Positions 63,431 through 64,000 of a stretch of DNA of 64,000 bases are shown one piece after another. Each line of letters starts with the position of its first letter. The first letter of the stretch is position 1. The DNA comes from Adineta ricciae. Its lineage: Eukaryota; Rotifera; Eurotatoria; Adinetida; Adinetidae. The position numbers were made by a program, and so were the translations under genes. The notes below the pieces were generated by a model. The model ran no database searches, was not told the DNA's origin, and worked only from the letters and a program-made list of their open reading frames with translations. The stretch lies in the NCBI GenBank assembly GCA_905250025.1, contig CAJNOJ010000008.1:620001-684000 (forward strand), in the 5' to 3' direction.

Positions 63431-64000
63431 TTACAACCAAAAGCGAGTAATTCGATCAGCATTTGGCTTGCGTACAGTCTTCGAAGACTCTGGCGTCGGA
63501 ATTATTGTGGCTGGCGTTGGTGTTGGGGCTGGGATTGGGATCTGAGGAAGTCCAGTAGCCATCATTGTTGACATAAAGTGCTGTTGCATCATAAACATCA
63601 TCATTGACGTTGCCATCGGATTGAACAGCATTGGATTCGCTGGAGCTGGCGGTGGCGGCAAAGGTGGAAAATTTGGTGAAGGTGTTGCAATATTATTGTG
63701 ATTGATGATGTAATTAAAGTTGGTTTGGGGAAGTTGTGTTGGAACTGTACTCGGTACTGAACTCTTCACCTTTCGAGATCGATACAATGGCTTGTAACAC
63801 ATTTGACTACGTACACGTTTGTTTGCAAACCATTTCTTAACCTGTTTTTGTGTGATACCTAAATACCAACGCCGATCAGTAAGAAGTTCTCTTCCGAATG
63901 AGCTACACTTACCAGCTTCATTGGCTAATTGGTCCGTGCGTTCATCATCTGGATATGGATAATCACGATTCAATTGAAACCAATGATTCAACACAGCAAC
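63431..64000 (-). CDS. Second TALE-like homeobox gene, 5' part beyond the right edge
   Basis: Read from the edge: LNHWFQLNRDYPYPDDERTD with QLANEAG, then a ~60-nt intron (GTAAGTGTAG...TAG), then GITQKQVKKWFANKRVRSQM. This gives a homeodomain from helix 1 through helix 3, with the TALE-type PYP loop and WFANKR recognition helix. A basic patch (YRSRKVKSS) and a Pro/Met/Thr-rich tail follow (FPPLPPPPAPANPMLF; MMMFMMQQHFM), ending RKPNADRITRFWL. The stop is at 63431. The N-terminal part is outside the window. It differs clearly from the gene at 54266-55344 but has the same class and strand. It cannot be placed in a named TALE family. Confidence 0.8.
   Translation of the reverse strand, partial: VAVLNHWFQLNRDYPYPDDERTDQLANEAGKCSSFGRELLTDRRWYLGITQKQVKKWFANKRVRSQMCYKPLYRSRKVKSSVPSTVPTQLPQTNFNYIINHNNIATPSPNFPPLPPPPAPANPMLFNPMATSMMMFMMQQHFMSTMMATGLPQIPIPAPTPTPATIIPTPESSKTVRKPNADRITRFWL

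Overview
The window reads as compact animal nuclear DNA, most likely from a bdelloid rotifer. It is AT-rich. Genes lie a few hundred bases apart on both strands and are cut by many short GT-AG introns, mostly about 45-65 nt. It carries animal genes (WDR90/POC16, UNC45, an LPP/zyxin LIM protein, importin-13, BLM-type RecQ, RhoA, TFIIF-alpha, SGF29, PPEF) together with two families that I know as expanded in bdelloids: ADP-ribosyltransferase-TPR proteins and a divergent family of 7TM receptors. The species call is inference; the gene calls come from reading spliced translations by eye.

Layout. 1-4.7 kb: the tail of a plus-strand gene, a decayed EF-hand gene, and three tandem minus-strand genes for small secreted two-cysteine peptides (1499-1734, 2646-2917, 3516-3810) that share exon structure and a C...CP motif. 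4.7-14.9 kb: WDR90/POC16 and UNC45, both minus. 15.2-20.9 kb: a WDR91-like protein with no WD40 part, a small membrane protein, and a broken ADP-ribosyltransferase-TPR gene. 20.9-30.1 kb: LIM protein, single HMG-box protein, NRF-6-like acyltransferase, a non-autonomous transposon with ~160 bp inverted arms, and mitochondrial IDH3A. 30.8-33.5 kb: two nearly identical receptor genes, each broken in a different way. 35.6-53.9 kb: a dense housekeeping block with importin-13, a RecQ/BLM helicase carrying an N-terminal RING finger, RhoA, TFIIF-alpha, SGF29, ZCCHC10, and a PPEF phosphatase with a new RRxS-repeat tail. 54.3-64 kb: two TALE-like homeobox genes on either side of an unknown gene and a decaying full-length ABCB transporter whose second ATPase domain has a nonsense codon and has lost Walker B.

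How the genes work together. They are mostly unrelated single-copy genes, as expected for a eukaryote, and I see no operon-like unit. Three things stand out: the secreted-peptide cluster, which looks like a local undescribed family; the RING-RecQ fusion; and the number of recently broken genes (EF-hand, ART-TPR, two receptors, ABCB), which suggests active birth and death of gene copies here.
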